Below the pieces are notes generated by a model, which was not told the DNA's origin, did not search any database, and worked only from the letters and a program-made list of their open reading frames with translations. Of a DNA stretch of 12,461 nucleotides, positions 6,620-12,461 are shown piece by piece; the first letter of the stretch is position 1, and the number at the start of each line of letters is the position of its first letter. A program made the translations under genes and the position numbers. This DNA comes from an uncultured Actinomyces sp. (lineage in GTDB: Bacteria > Actinomycetota > Actinomycetes > Actinomycetales > Actinomycetaceae), in NCBI GenBank assembly GCA_902373545.1, contig CABKMZ010000053.1:1-12461 (forward strand), in the 5' to 3' direction.

Positions 6620-6787
6620 GTCATTCTCCTTGGGTTTGTTGTCTAGACTGAAGCATTTTTGCACACATTGGCCCAAACCACCAAGGCACAGGCCGTTTGC
6701 GGCGACGAAGGTCACCGAAAAACGGACAGTAACCCCGGCCTCGTCAGCCTGCGTCACGCCACGCGGTCGCGCGTTGCCGCAGGGCGC

Positions 6788-7087
6788 TTAGCGCCAGGTG
6801 ACGGACACGCTGGTGATCGAGGCGACGACGCGGGCGCGCAGCGCATCCGAGGCCTGTTCGGTCTCGTAGCAGCCGCGCATGAGGGCGCGCACGTGCCGCT
6901 CGGCATCCAGGGCGTCGGTGCAGTGCGCGCAGGTGGCGACGTGCTTGATCATGAGGGCGCGGGCGCGGGCATCGGGCCCGGGTACGGATCCGGCGTCGAT
7001 GAGGCCGCTGCGGCGGTCACACTCCTCGCAGTCGATCAGTTCGTACAGGGCATCTTGGACATCCTGGCAGGTGATGTGCGTGGTCAC
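6788..7087 (-). CDS. rsrA: Zinc-binding anti-sigma factor RsrA (SigR antagonist)
   Basis: The 99-residue product has the zinc anti-sigma (ZAS) signature HxxxCxxC: His49, Cys53, Cys56 in HVATCAHC, plus an upstream cysteine (Cys7 in [16 protein letters not shown]) at the position expected for the fourth zinc or redox ligand of Streptomyces RsrA. Members of this family bind the cognate sigma factor when reduced and release it when thiol oxidation forms a disulfide and expels zinc. Two further cysteines (Cys20, Cys23) are present early in the chain. Translation starts at a GTG overlapping the sigR stop codon (GTGA, 7084-7087), so the pair is translationally coupled. The stop codon lies in the loop of a small GGCGC/GCGCC hairpin (6783-6795). 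Length is normal for the family. Confidence 0.92.
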   Translation of the reverse strand: MTTHITCQDVQDALYELIDCEECDRRSGLIDAGSVPGPDARARALMIKHVATCAHCTDALDAERHVRALMRGCYETEQASDALRARVVASITSVSVTWR

Positions 7088-7731
7088 TTGGCTCCTCCGA
7101 TCCCGTATTCCGCGGCGACGTCGGCCAGCGCGGAGCGCAGGTTCTTGCGCGCCCGGTTCAGTCGGCTCATGACGGTCCCCATGGGAACTCCTAGTTCTTC
7201 GGCGATTTCCTTGTAGCTCATACCCTCAACGTCAGCCATGAGGACAACCATCCGGTGTTCCTCTGAGAGCGAATCGAGGGCGTCGCGCAGCTGCGAGGAG
7301 GGCAGCGCCTCGAGCGCCTCGACTTCCGCGGATTTGAGGCCGACCTCCGAGTGGGAGGCGGCATCGGCCAGCTGCCAGTCCTCGACGGTGTCGCTGGAGG
7401 CGCGCTTGGGCGAGCGCTGCGCCTTGCGGTAGCTGGTGATGTAGGTGTTGGTGAGGATCCGGTAGAGCCAGGCTTTGATGTTGGTGCCGGGCTTGTACTG
7501 GTGGAACTTCTGGTAGGCCTTGAGGTAGGTCTCTTGCACCAGGTCTTCCGCGTCGGCTCGGTTGCGGGTCATACCCAGGGCCGCGCCGAAGAGTTGGTTC
7601 ATGAGGGGCATCGCTTCGTCCATGAAGCGGGCCTCGAGCGTGGCGCCGTCCGGGGTGGACGAGGCCGGGGCGGACGAGGCCGGGGCGGGCTCGGGCGCCT
7701 GCGGCATCGGTTGAGTGGTTGTCGTATCCAT
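7084..7731 (-). CDS. sigR: ECF-type RNA polymerase sigma factor SigR/SigH (thiol-oxidative stress)
   Basis: The 215-residue product has sigma-70 region 2 at about 38-105 ([21 protein letters not shown], then [18 protein letters not shown]) and region 4 at about 145-200 ([29 protein letters not shown], a helix-turn-helix that reads the -35 box). The recognition residues and the rsrA neighbour identify it as the SigR/SigH group controlling thioredoxin, mycothiol and protein-quality-control genes. Residues 9-30 are a Pro/Ala/Ser-rich low-complexity extension. The ATG at 7731 has GGAGG only two bases upstream, unusually tight, so the true start may lie further in (ATG at 7707 or 7623). It is co-transcribed with rsrA via a 4-bp overlap, and a SigR-type promoter lies about 70 bp upstream. 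Confidence 0.93.
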   Translation of the reverse strand: MDTTTTQPMPQAPEPAPASSAPASSTPDGATLEARFMDEAMPLMNQLFGAALGMTRNRADAEDLVQETYLKAYQKFHQYKPGTNIKAWLYRILTNTYITSYRKAQRSPKRASSDTVEDWQLADAASHSEVGLKSAEVEALEALPSSQLRDALDSLSEEHRMVVLMADVEGMSYKEIAEELGVPMGTVMSRLNRARKNLRSALADVAAEYGIGGAK

Positions 7732-7801
7732 CGCCTCCCAGCGTAGTCGCGCGGTCGTGCGGCGCGAATGGGAGTGGGCGATGGGTGGTCATACTGAGGG
7801 C

Positions 7802-7826
7802 AACGCCTCACGCCCCTCTTTATTCC
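7802..7826 (-). promoter_or_regulatory. SigR-type autoregulatory promoter upstream of sigR
   Basis: On the minus strand GGAAT (7826-7822) is followed after 17 bases by GTT (7804-7802), matching the known SigR/SigH promoter pattern GGAAY-N16-19-GTT. It points toward sigR, leaving an untranslated leader of about 65 bases. Autoregulation of this kind is established for Streptomyces sigR and mycobacterial sigH; here it is inferred from the motif and position. Confidence 0.6.
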
Positions 7827-7929
7827 ACAACCCCCAACAATTGTGCGTTGCACCACTTTCATCCTGTTGTTTGGGAGTGGCCGGGCCGTTCGGCTTCCCC
7901 CGGGGGCAAAGGTGTCGAACAATAGGGGT

Positions 7930-8457
7930 ATGAATCTGCTGCGCGTTGTTGCCCGTCCCCTGCTCGCCGCCCCGTTCATCGCCGATGGGGTTGATGCCCT
8001 CATGCATCCGCGTTTCCACGTGGAGCGCGCCGCGGGCGTTCGTCCCCTCATCGACAAGGCGACCGACGCGGTCGGCCTGGAGCCGCTGACGGATCAGCAG
8101 CTGGCCGTCGCGACCCGCGTGACAGGCGCGGTGACGGTCGTCGCGGGCTTGCGCTTTGCGCTGGGCCGTAAGCCCCGCGTGGCCGCCCTGACCCTGGCCG
8201 CGATCGGCGCGCCCATGGCCCTCGTGAATGCTCCCCTGCCGGGAACGACGCGAGGCCTGTCCAAGGAGCAGATCAAGCGCCGTCGCTACCGCACGCTGAA
8301 TAAGGCGGGCCTGGCCGCAGGCGTTCTCCTGGCGTCGACGGATCGCGTCGGTCAGCCCTCGGCCCTCGTCGCCCACGCGATGCGCCGCGACCAGCGCCGC
8401 GCGATCGCCGCGGCCGAGGCCGCCGTCGTGGAGCGTCTGAGCGGCACCGCTTCGTGA
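7930..8457 (+). CDS. DoxX-family membrane protein
   Basis: The 175-residue product starts MNLLRVVARPLLAAPFIADG, followed by VDALMHP, the N-terminal pattern typical of actinobacterial DoxX-like proteins. Hydrophobic segments follow at about residues 56-76 and 83-103, and the basic stretch SKEQIKRRRYRTLNK comes before a last weakly hydrophobic helix. DoxX relatives are small membrane proteins, some tied to thiol and oxidant defence, so the position divergent from sigR is suggestive but not proof. The ATG at 7930 is chosen because the family motif begins there; the frame is open 29 codons further upstream, but that part looks non-coding. AGGGG sits very close to the ATG. The last codons overlap the aroA start (GTGA), implying coupled translation. 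The exact function is unknown. Confidence 0.8.
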   Translation: MNLLRVVARPLLAAPFIADGVDALMHPRFHVERAAGVRPLIDKATDAVGLEPLTDQQLAVATRVTGAVTVVAGLRFALGRKPRVAALTLAAIGAPMALVNAPLPGTTRGLSKEQIKRRRYRTLNKAGLAAGVLLASTDRVGQPSALVAHAMRRDQRRAIAAAEAAVVERLSGTAS

Positions 8458-9806
8458 GCGCGCCCTGGCCCGCTCCCCTGGCCGCCTCCCCCGTGGATGC
8501 CACGGTCGAGGTGCCGGGCTCAAAGTCGATCACGGCGCGCGCCCTCTACCTGGCTGCCGTCGCCGATTCTCCCTCCGTCATTCGCGGTGCCCTGGATGCG
8601 CGCGACACGCGCCTGTTCGCGGCCGCCCTGGAGGTCATGGGCGCGCGCGTGGAGGACGAGGGCGCGGGAACGCTGCATGTCACTCCGATGGAGCTTCCGC
8701 CGCGCGGCGGGCGCATCGAGTGCGGCCTGGCCGGCACCGTCATGCGCTTCCTGCCGCCCTTGGCGGCGCTGTCCCCCGAGGAAACACTCTTCGACGGGGA
8801 TGAGCAGGCCTACGCGCGCCCGCTCGGCCCGCTCCTGGACGCCCTGGTGCGCATGGGCGCGACCGTCACGTATCACGGGGAGCGCGGGCACCTACCTTTC
8901 ACGATCCGGGGTCCGATCCACACGCCGCTGGGGGCGCAGGCCTGGGTGGACTCTTCGTCCTCTTCGCAGTTCCTCTCCGCCCTGCTGCTCGTCTCTCCCC
9001 TGGTGGGCGATCCTCTCTTCGTGTCGGCTCCGGGCGTCGTCCCGTCAATGCCGCACGTGGAGATGACGCTGGCGTCCCTGGCGGGCGCGGGCATCGACCT
9101 GGAGGTCGTGGACGAGGGCCGGGCAGACCTGTCCACCTGGCACGTCTTCCCGTCGCTCCCGCGAGGCGGCGACATCACCGTCGAGCCGGATCTGTCCAAC
9201 GCGGGCCCCTTCCTGGCGGCCGCGATGGTGACGGGCGGGCGCGTGCGCATCCCGGCGTGGCCGGGGGCGACGACGCAGGCGGGCGACGCCTGGCGCGCGC
9301 TGCTCGGTCACATGGGCGCGACCATCACCCTGGACGAGGAGGGCCTGACCCTGAGCGGACCGGGCGCCGGCAACTACCCGGGCATCAAGGCGACCATGGC
9401 CGAGGTCGGCGAGCTGACCCCCACCCTGGCCGCGATCTGCGCCTATGCCTCGACCCCATCACATCTGAGCGGCATCGCGCACCTGCGCGGACACGAGACC
9501 GACCGACTGGCGGCCCTGGTCGCCGAGATCAACCGCGCGGGCGGGCAGGCCGAAGAGACCGAGGACGGCCTCATCATCACGCCGCGCCCGCTCCACGCCG
9601 CGCAGATCCGCTCCTACGCGGATCACCGCATGGCGACCTTCGGCGCGATCCTGGGCCTCGTCACCCCCGGCATCACGGTCGACGACATCGCGTGCACCTC
9701 CAAGACGCTGCCCACCTTCGAGGCCATGTGGGCCTGCCTCGTGGGCGATGGCGGCCAGGGAAGCACCCAGGCCGCCCCGGCCTCGTCCATCGAGGAGGAG
9801 CAGTGA
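8454..9806 (+). CDS. aroA: 3-phosphoshikimate 1-carboxyvinyltransferase (EPSP synthase)
   Basis: The 450-residue product transfers the enolpyruvyl group of PEP to shikimate-3-phosphate, the sixth step of the shikimate pathway to chorismate and aromatic amino acids, in the cytoplasm. Key motifs: PGSKSITAR (21-29, Lys24, Arg29), CGLAGTVMRF (90-99; the usual GNAGT is GLAGT here, as I recall for mycobacterial AroA), SSSSSQFLSALLL, DLSNAGPFLAAA (246-257), EVGELTPTLAA (317-327, Glu320 near the catalytic acid), RGHETDRLAAL (345-355, Glu348), YADHRMA (388-394) and TSKTLP (415-420). Length is normal. The start is a GTG that overlaps the end of the DoxX-like gene, and the stop TGA shares one base with the ATG of rsgA, so the three genes form a coupled operon. 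The C-terminal 15-20 residues are a low-complexity tail. Confidence 0.96.
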   Translation: MSAPWPAPLAASPVDATVEVPGSKSITARALYLAAVADSPSVIRGALDARDTRLFAAALEVMGARVEDEGAGTLHVTPMELPPRGGRIECGLAGTVMRFLPPLAALSPEETLFDGDEQAYARPLGPLLDALVRMGATVTYHGERGHLPFTIRGPIHTPLGAQAWVDSSSSSQFLSALLLVSPLVGDPLFVSAPGVVPSMPHVEMTLASLAGAGIDLEVVDEGRADLSTWHVFPSLPRGGDITVEPDLSNAGPFLAAAMVTGGRVRIPAWPGATTQAGDAWRALLGHMGATITLDEEGLTLSGPGAGNYPGIKATMAEVGELTPTLAAICAYASTPSHLSGIAHLRGHETDRLAALVAEINRAGGQAEETEDGLIITPRPLHAAQIRSYADHRMATFGAILGLVTPGITVDDIACTSKTLPTFEAMWACLVGDGGQGSTQAAPASSIEEEQ

Positions 9807-10891
9807 TGGCCCGCCGCGACACCGGAACCGACGACCCGCGCGTGCGCGTGCGCGCCGGCAAGGGCTCGCGCCCGCGCACGAAGGACCGGCCCGACTGGTC
9901 CTCCAAGCCTCTGGGCCGCGTCATCGGCATTGACCGCGGCCGCTACCAGGTGAGCCTGGAGGAGGACGGCACCCGCGTGGTGGCCGTGCGCGCCCGCGAG
10001 CTGGGCCGCGGCTCCGTCATCATGGGCGACCGCGTGCGCCTCACCGGCGACCTGTCCGGGCGCCCCGACACGCTCGCGCGCATCGTCGCCGTCGAGGAAC
10101 GCTCCTCGGTGCTGCGCCGCTCCCTTGAGGACGCGCCGGATCAGCGCGGCGAGAAGGCGATCGTCGCGAACGCGGACACCATGTGCATCGTCGTGGCGCT
10201 GGCGGATCCGCCGCCGCGCACCGGCATGATCGACCGCTGCCTGGTCGCGGCCTTCGAGGCGGGCCTCGACCCCGTCCTCGTACTGACCAAGGCGGACCTG
10301 GCCAGCGCGGACGAGCTGATCGCCGCCTACCAGGACTTCGACGTGCGCGTCGTGCTCACGAGCGCCGAGGCCGGGGAGACCGACCCAGGCGTCGCCGAGC
10401 TGCGGGCCCTCCTGACCGGCCACTGGTCGGTGCTGGTGGGGCACTCGGGGGTCGGAAAGTCCACGCTCATCAATCTGCTGGTGCCGGGCGCGGGCCGCGC
10501 GACGGGGCACGTCAACGAGGTGACGGGGCGCGGGCGCCACACGTCGACCTCCTCGGAGGCCTTCGAGCTCGACGAGGGCGGCTGGATCGTGGATACGCCC
10601 GGCGTACGTTCTTTCGGCCTGGGGCATGTGAGCGTCGCCGACGTGCTGGGCGTCTTCCCGGACGTCGCGGAGGCGGCCGCCTGGTGCCTGCCGCTGTGCT
10701 CGCACGACGAGGAGGAGCCCTCGTGCGCACTTGACAGTTATGCGCGCGCCACCGGCCCCTTCGCGATCGACGAGGCCGGGGCTGAGGATGCGGATCAACT
10801 GCGGCAGGGGCGCGCATCCCGCGTGGCGTCGGTGCGCAGGCTGCTGGAGGCCGTGGCGACGGCGGAGGCGGCCAGCAAGGCAGCCCGCTAA
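9806..10891 (+). CDS. rsgA: Small ribosomal subunit biogenesis GTPase RsgA
   Basis: The 361-residue product is a circularly permuted GTPase that helps late 30S subunit maturation. After a basic N-terminal tail comes an OB-fold (about 36-98, GRVIGIDRGRYQVSLEEDG). The GTPase motifs are in permuted order: TKAD (161-164, G4), TSA (185-187, G5), GHSGVGKST (212-220, P-loop) and DTPG (263-266, G3). A zinc-binding segment with Cys294, Cys298, His300 and Cys307 follows, then a helical C-terminus. The ATG at 9806 overlaps the aroA stop (TGATG), with GGAGGAG just upstream at 9794-9800. The last 41 codons are repeated as a separate copy at 12260-12382. The symbol is given on domain architecture and motif order. 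Confidence 0.95.
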   Translation: MARRDTGTDDPRVRVRAGKGSRPRTKDRPDWSSKPLGRVIGIDRGRYQVSLEEDGTRVVAVRARELGRGSVIMGDRVRLTGDLSGRPDTLARIVAVEERSSVLRRSLEDAPDQRGEKAIVANADTMCIVVALADPPPRTGMIDRCLVAAFEAGLDPVLVLTKADLASADELIAAYQDFDVRVVLTSAEAGETDPGVAELRALLTGHWSVLVGHSGVGKSTLINLLVPGAGRATGHVNEVTGRGRHTSTSSEAFELDEGGWIVDTPGVRSFGLGHVSVADVLGVFPDVAEAAAWCLPLCSHDEEEPSCALDSYARATGPFAIDEAGAEDADQLRQGRASRVASVRRLLEAVATAEAASKAAR

Positions 10892-10911
10892 AAAGTGCGC
10901 GCCGAAAGCGC

Positions 10912-10939
10912 TTGACAGCGCCCCCTCTGTGTGGACAAT
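10912..10939 (+). promoter_or_regulatory. Sigma-70-type promoter of small membrane gene A
   Basis: TTGACA (10912-10917), a 16-base spacer and GACAAT (10934-10939). The same -35, the same spacing and a near-identical -10 followed by GAGA recur in front of gene B, which strongly supports it as a real promoter. Confidence 0.72.
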
Positions 10940-10946
10940 GAGAGTA

Positions 10947-10961
10947 TAGCGATGGTCGCTA
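10947..10961 (+). promoter_or_regulatory. Palindromic operator or leader hairpin upstream of gene A
   Basis: TAGCGA-TGG-TCGCTA is a perfect inverted repeat placed just after the -10 box, near the expected transcription start. A sibling sits at the same place in front of gene B. It could be a repressor site or a 5'-leader stem. Confidence 0.6.
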
Positions 10962-10988
10962 TCTCTGATTCACAAGGTCGTGATCGCT

Positions 10989-11441
10989 ATGTCCACCATT
11001 GAGCAGAACCTTATCGGCAACACTGCAGGGCTTTCGCGGGTCGACAAGGCACTCCGCTGGTTTTTCCTCCTGTCCTTGATCGGGCTGACTATCTATTCGA
11101 TCGGCGGCATCTTTTTCGGGACGGGCGTTCCACTGAGGAACGACGGGCTCGCCATGACGGTGGCACTGCTCGCTTATCTGACTCCAGGATATTCGCGCAC
11201 GATTCCCGGTGTTCATCGCTTCCTTCGAGCCTGCGAGTGGGCGGTGATGGGCTGTTCCCTCGTATGCACCACCGCTGTCATCATCGGTGATGTCACGAGC
11301 GGAGGCATCGACCCCGAGCCCTACAACATGCCATGGAACGTCTCGATGATCGCAGCATTCGCTGCCCTCTGTTTCTTCGTGGTGCTCATCATCGCAAAGG
11401 ACCGCGCCCGCCACAGCGGACCGATCGACCCAGCCGGATAG
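10989..11441 (+). CDS. Small membrane protein A (paralogue of gene B), unknown function
   Basis: The product has about 150 residues and four predicted membrane segments, at approximately 24-44, 53-70, 82-104 and 118-136. Visible features shared with gene B are a TPGYSRTIP motif in the loop after helix 2, an Arg-rich stretch, a helix with C-x-x-x-x-x-I-I-G-D-x-T, a loop ending in MPW before the last helix, and the cytoplasmic end AKDRARHSG. The start is ambiguous: ATG 10989 lies 11 bases after AAGG, while a GTG at 10980 lies only two bases after it and would add three residues. ATG 10989 is chosen because the MS start aligns with gene B. I do not recognise the family. It lies just downstream of rsgA with its own promoter. 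Confidence 0.78.
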   Translation: MSTIEQNLIGNTAGLSRVDKALRWFFLLSLIGLTIYSIGGIFFGTGVPLRNDGLAMTVALLAYLTPGYSRTIPGVHRFLRACEWAVMGCSLVCTTAVIIGDVTSGGIDPEPYNMPWNVSMIAAFAALCFFVVLIIAKDRARHSGPIDPAG

Positions 11442-11468
11442 CCCCGCCCCCTCACATCGTCGCCGAAG

Positions 11469-11504
11469 GCGGCCACCGCTCGGGCTTGACCGAGGGGTGG
11501 CCGC
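11469..11504 (+). terminator. Strong hairpin after gene A
   Basis: A 15-bp stem with one mismatch (outer part GCGGCCACC paired with GGTGGCCGC) has a 6-base loop GCTTGA and starts 28 bp past the gene A stop codon. No T-run follows, so it may be a Rho-assisted terminator or an mRNA-stabilising stem rather than a classical intrinsic terminator. Confidence 0.5.
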
Positions 11505-11610
11505 GACCTGCTCGGCAGTACTGCGTCTCAAGCGACAGCAGAGTTAGCACACGGACGTCACAGACACAAATCACACCCATGTAATGTGACTAATCACCCA
11601 TGCTCCCTAC

Positions 11611-11638
11611 TTGACAGTTACGTCACATGGCCAACAAT
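11611..11638 (+). promoter_or_regulatory. Sigma-70-type promoter of small membrane gene B
   Basis: TTGACA (11611-11616), a 16-base spacer and AACAAT (11633-11638) followed by GAGA, the same arrangement as for gene A. Confidence 0.72.
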
Positions 11639-11645
11639 GAGAATG

Positions 11646-11660
11646 TAGCGACGGCCGCTA
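11646..11660 (+). promoter_or_regulatory. Palindromic operator or leader hairpin upstream of gene B
   Basis: TAGCG-ACGGC-CGCTA is the counterpart of the gene A palindrome; together they fit TAGCGRYGGYCGCTA. It lies 28 bases before the chosen gene B start, against 27 for gene A. Confidence 0.6.
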
Positions 11661-11688
11661 CACCCCCTTCCACAAGGATGTGATCGCC

Positions 11689-12150
11689 GTGTCAAACGCC
11701 CGCCATCCCTCAGCAACCCCCGACCCGTCCGAACCGACGCACACTGACATGACGCTGCGTTACGTCTTCCTCGCGGTCCTCGTCCTCCTCGCCGTCGTCT
11801 CGATCGGAAGCTCCTTCATCAGCGCCGACGTGAGGATGAGCGACTACATCATCGCGATCGCCGCAGCGCTGTTGGCCAACCAGATGCCGGGATCCACGCG
11901 CGCGCTTCCTCCCACGAGCATGCGTCCCACTCCGCGCACCTACGAACGGGTTGGACTGGCGTGCGCAACCGTGTCCATCCTCGCCATTCTCGTGGGGTCG
12001 ATCACCACGAAAGCAGCCGACGCCTCGCCGTTTACGATCCCGTGGCTGATCGCCGCAGCCGCGCTCCTCGCGACCATCTGCATCAGCGTCGCGATCATGA
12101 TCACCAAGGACCGGCAGCGCCGAGGCCTGGGCACGCCTCCTGCCCAGTAG
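11689..12150 (+). CDS. Small membrane protein B (paralogue of gene A), unknown function
   Basis: The product has about 153 residues, with four predicted membrane segments at approximately 24-45, 50-66, 85-104 and 117-138. It shares with gene A a MPGSTRALP motif (TPGYSRTIP in A), an R..ER helix start, a loop ending in IPW before the last helix, and the cytoplasmic end TKDRQRRGLG. The start codon is a GTG at 11689, 12 bases past AAGG at 11674-11677; a GTG at 11680 is an in-frame alternative that would add three residues. It has its own promoter and leader, nearly duplicated from gene A. No family recognised; a short membrane protein of this type could be a regulator, transport accessory or immunity-like protein, but nothing visible decides. 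Confidence 0.78.
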   Translation: MSNARHPSATPDPSEPTHTDMTLRYVFLAVLVLLAVVSIGSSFISADVRMSDYIIAIAAALLANQMPGSTRALPPTSMRPTPRTYERVGLACATVSILAILVGSITTKAADASPFTIPWLIAAAALLATICISVAIMITKDRQRRGLGTPPAQ

Positions 12151-12259
12151 GCGCGCGGTCGCTCAGCAGCAGGCAGACCAATGCCCGTAGCGGTCGAACT
12201 GTAGCCCAATCCTCAGACTTCAATTCCGATGCCCAACAAGCGGCAGGCAGTTCACAAGG

Positions 12260-12382
12260 GACGAGGCCGGGGACGAGGACGCGGATCGGGTGCGCTCTGA
12301 GCGCGCTTCCCGCGTGGCGTCGGTGCGCGGGCTGCTGGAGGCCGTGGCGACAGCGGAGGCGGCCAGCAACGCAGCTCGATAA
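12260..12382 (+). pseudogene. Duplicate of the 3' end of rsgA (41 codons plus frame-preserving stop)
   Basis: These 123 bases align without gaps to the last 123 bases of rsgA (10769-10891), with about 17 mismatches by hand count (about 86% identity). The translated fragment begins DEAGDEDADRVRSERASRV and, like the original, ends AEAAS-AAR before TAA, so the frame is intact through the stop. There is no start codon with a ribosome binding site, and the GTPase and OB parts are absent. It is a tail fragment, not a functional gene. Confidence 0.9.
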
Positions 12383-12461
12383 CCCCATTATCACGTTCGC
12401 AAAATAGGGTTAAGGGTCAAAATGTGTGTCTGGCTCGGCGTGTCGCGGGGGTTAGATTTGG
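12383..12461. other. Unassigned end of window after the rsgA-tail copy
   Basis: This is lower-GC sequence with a weak AACCC...GGGTT pairing (12381-12411). No gene is supported. It may be the original downstream flank of rsgA before the small-gene pair was inserted. Confidence 0.35.

Noticed and set aside
6207..6646. Overlapping frames on both strands between the island and bL37
   Set aside because: Arg/Ala/Pro-rich, no ribosome binding sites, no recognisable domains; one reads through the right repeat and another through the bL37 terminator.
11585..11598. CRP/GlxR-type site TGTGACTAATCACC
   Set aside because: The half-sites are four bases apart instead of the six expected for TGTGA-N6-TCACA, and the last position does not match; kept only as part of the repeat cluster finding.
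11961..12407. 148-residue frame running over gene B and the rsgA-tail copy
   Set aside because: An alternative frame of gene B and of the rsgA tail; base-pair similarity to rsgA is in the original frame, not this one.

Overview
The window looks like chromosomal DNA of a high-GC Gram-positive bacterium (Actinomycetota), most likely an Actinomyces/Schaalia-type organism. The evidence is the strong G/C bias at third codon positions, the sigR-rsrA thiol-stress pair, an actinobacterial-style bL37 mini-protein, and the gene order DoxX-like / aroA / rsgA next to sigR, which resembles the sigH-aroA-rsgA neighbourhood of mycobacteria. The genus is inference; no rRNA or other marker is present.

Layout. 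(1) Positions 3-3394: four tandem, same-strand paralogues of an unrecognised three-helix membrane protein. Each ends in a two-cysteine domain (TSC near its start, YxAC near its end) with a DGT-containing strand and a C-terminal ARLN-like motif; the first is cut by the window edge. (2) 3502-4386, minus strand: an HSL-family alpha/beta hydrolase convergent with the array. (3) 4702-6233: a lower-GC island bounded by two 101-bp inverted repeats about 86% identical without gaps. Each repeat is a palindromic array of three CTGGATAGG-type units followed by three in inverted orientation, all at exact 19-bp spacing. Inside are two TTATNCACA (DnaA-box-like) motifs and one gene for an AbiEi-like/DUF559 protein with a PD-(D/E)XK-type nuclease fold at its C-terminus. 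This is the most unusual part of the window. (4) 6504-7731, minus strand: the oxidative-stress operon sigR-rsrA-bL37, with a SigR-type autoregulatory promoter upstream and a strong intrinsic terminator downstream. (5) 7930-10891, plus strand: a DoxX-like membrane protein, aroA (EPSP synthase) and rsgA (ribosome-assembly GTPase), translationally coupled by stop/start overlaps. (6) 10892-12461: two paralogous small membrane-protein genes, each with a nearly duplicated promoter, palindrome and leader, followed by a 123-bp duplicate of the 3' end of rsgA. The small-gene pair is therefore sandwiched between two copies of the rsgA tail.

How it fits together. The sigR operon is a self-contained thiol-oxidative-stress switch: RsrA holds SigR inactive, and SigR probably drives its own promoter. 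aroA and rsgA are housekeeping genes in a conserved position. The tandem membrane-protein arrays at both ends, the iteron-bounded island and the rsgA-tail duplication are accessory features, pointing to gene amplification and insertion around a conserved core. No tRNA, rRNA, CRISPR or recognisable transposase was seen.
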